This document shows, piece by piece, positions 63,337 through 64,000 of a stretch of 64,000 nucleotides of DNA. The notes under the pieces are model-generated. The model ran no database searches, had not been told where the DNA came from, and saw nothing but the letters and a program-made list of their open reading frames with translations. Source of the stretch: DATJLY01 sp035532935 (GTDB lineage: Bacteria > Pseudomonadota > Alphaproteobacteria > ATCC43930 > CGMCC-115725); contig DATKQE010000078.1 in the NCBI GenBank assembly GCA_035532935.1, positions 1-64,000 on the forward strand, written 5' to 3'. The position numbers and the translations under genes were made by a program. Position 1 is the first letter of the stretch; every line of letters starts with the position of its first letter.

Positions 63337-64000
63337 TCACGCGGCACGGTCGGCGGCCACGGGCGGCGCGTGGCTGCGCTCCCAATCGGTGATGTAGTCG
63401 CGCGTCAGCGGCACAGCGTCGACGCGCTTGGCCATCTGCACCTGGAAGACGACGTGGCCCTGGTGGCGGAACGCGATCTCCGAGCCGGCGAGGTAGAATT
63501 CCCACATGCGGCAGAAGCGCTCGTCATAGAGCGCGCGGATGCGGTCGCGGTTGGCCATGAAGCGGCCGCGCCAGGCACGGAGCGTCTCGGCGTAATGCAG
63601 CCGCAGCACCTCGACATCGGTGATATAGAGCCCGGTGCGCTCGACCAATGGCACCACCTCGGACAGGGCCGGCGAATAGCCGCCGGGGAAGATGTAGCGG
63701 CGGATCCAGGGGCTGGTGGCGCCCGGCCCGTCCGACCGACCGATCGAATGCAACAGCGCCACGCCGTTCGGCGCCAGCAGCGCCTGCAGCTTGCGGAAGA
63801 ACGTGGCGTAATGAACGACGCCGACATGCTCGAACATGCCGACCGAGACGATGCGGTCGAAGCTGCCCTCGGCCTGGCGGTAGTCGAGCAGCTCGAAGCG
63901 GACGCGGTCGCCGAGGCCGGACGCGGCGGCGCGCCGGCGGGCGATTTCGAGCTGCTCGGTCGAGAGCGTCAGGCCGGTGACCGACACCCCGCACTCCTTG
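63337..64000 (-). CDS. cfa: Cyclopropane-fatty-acyl-phospholipid synthase, C-terminal part (5' end outside window)
   Basis: The frame is open to the right edge, giving about 220 residues. The SAM-methyltransferase fold part is visible: the strand VSVTGLTLSTEQLEIARRRA, then VRFELLDYRQAEG, FDRIVSVGMFEHVG and the lipid-binding WIRRYIFPGGYSPALSEV. The end has FRHQGHVVFQVQMAK typical of Cfa. The family converts unsaturated membrane lipids to cyclopropane lipids. No stop-codon problem is seen. It is separated from dnaB by 98 bp. Confidence 0.92.
   Translation of the reverse strand, partial: KECGVSVTGLTLSTEQLEIARRRAAASGLGDRVRFELLDYRQAEGSFDRIVSVGMFEHVGVVHYATFFRKLQALLAPNGVALLHSIGRSDGPGATSPWIRRYIFPGGYSPALSEVVPLVERTGLYITDVEVLRLHYAETLRAWRGRFMANRDRIRALYDERFCRMWEFYLAGSEIAFRHQGHVVFQVQMAKRVDAVPLTRDYITDWERSHAPPVAADRAA

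Overview
The window is high-GC, densely packed alphaproteobacterial chromosome. Evidence includes the tol-pal-ybgF-tilS-ftsH-glmM order, a serC leader RNA in front of serC, hisZ-purA, a cysE-iscR-iscS-iscA-fdx-mnmA iron-sulfur operon and a purF-cvpA-radA-mla-alr-dnaB block. I see no rRNA, tRNA, CRISPR array, prophage or insertion sequence. Gene content suggests a Rhodospirillales-like lineage. The first ~6 kb reads more like Acetobacteraceae and differs in codon style from the rest, with the change inside ftsH (about 6,000-6,450). This may be ancient recombination or a chimeric assembly.

Layout: 1-7,359 cell-envelope Tol-Pal genes, tilS and ftsH. 7,445-9,597 glmM and thiD. 9,704-10,045 a small unknown protein. 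10,058-14,225 (reverse) a translationally coupled cassette of an ATP-grasp-like protein and two PLP enzymes. 14,353-20,905 a MaoC hydratase, serine synthesis (serC, serA), a secreted CHRD protein, hisZ and purA. 20,915-27,069 a hydrolase, then the isc operon behind a strong candidate IscR box. That operon carries a shrunken hscA-derived gene and no iscU; mnmA and a RidA protein follow.

27,079-55,314 is an accessory catabolic and transport island with frequent strand switches. It holds a MATE exporter with a repeated operator, a MetE-like protein, an M24-fold protein that has lost its metal ligands, and an acyl-CoA operon (ligase, thiolase, two acyl-CoA dehydrogenases). It continues with an EamA exporter, a threonine aldolase, a TauD-type dioxygenase, a quinone reductase, an Asp/Glu-racemase-fold protein, a DpgC-like dioxygenase, a PaaK ligase, an MFS exporter and a flavin monooxygenase-like protein. 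The last part has a split TPP decarboxylase, an amidase, an M20 hydrolase, a fumarylacetoacetate-hydrolase-family protein and an SDR.

55,318-64,000 is housekeeping again on the reverse strand: purF, cvpA, radA, mlaF, mlaE, alr, dnaB and the C-terminal part of a cyclopropane-fatty-acid synthase.

The genes most worth following are the miniature HscA in the isc operon, the PLP/PLP/ATP-grasp cassette and the orphan DpgC-like enzyme.
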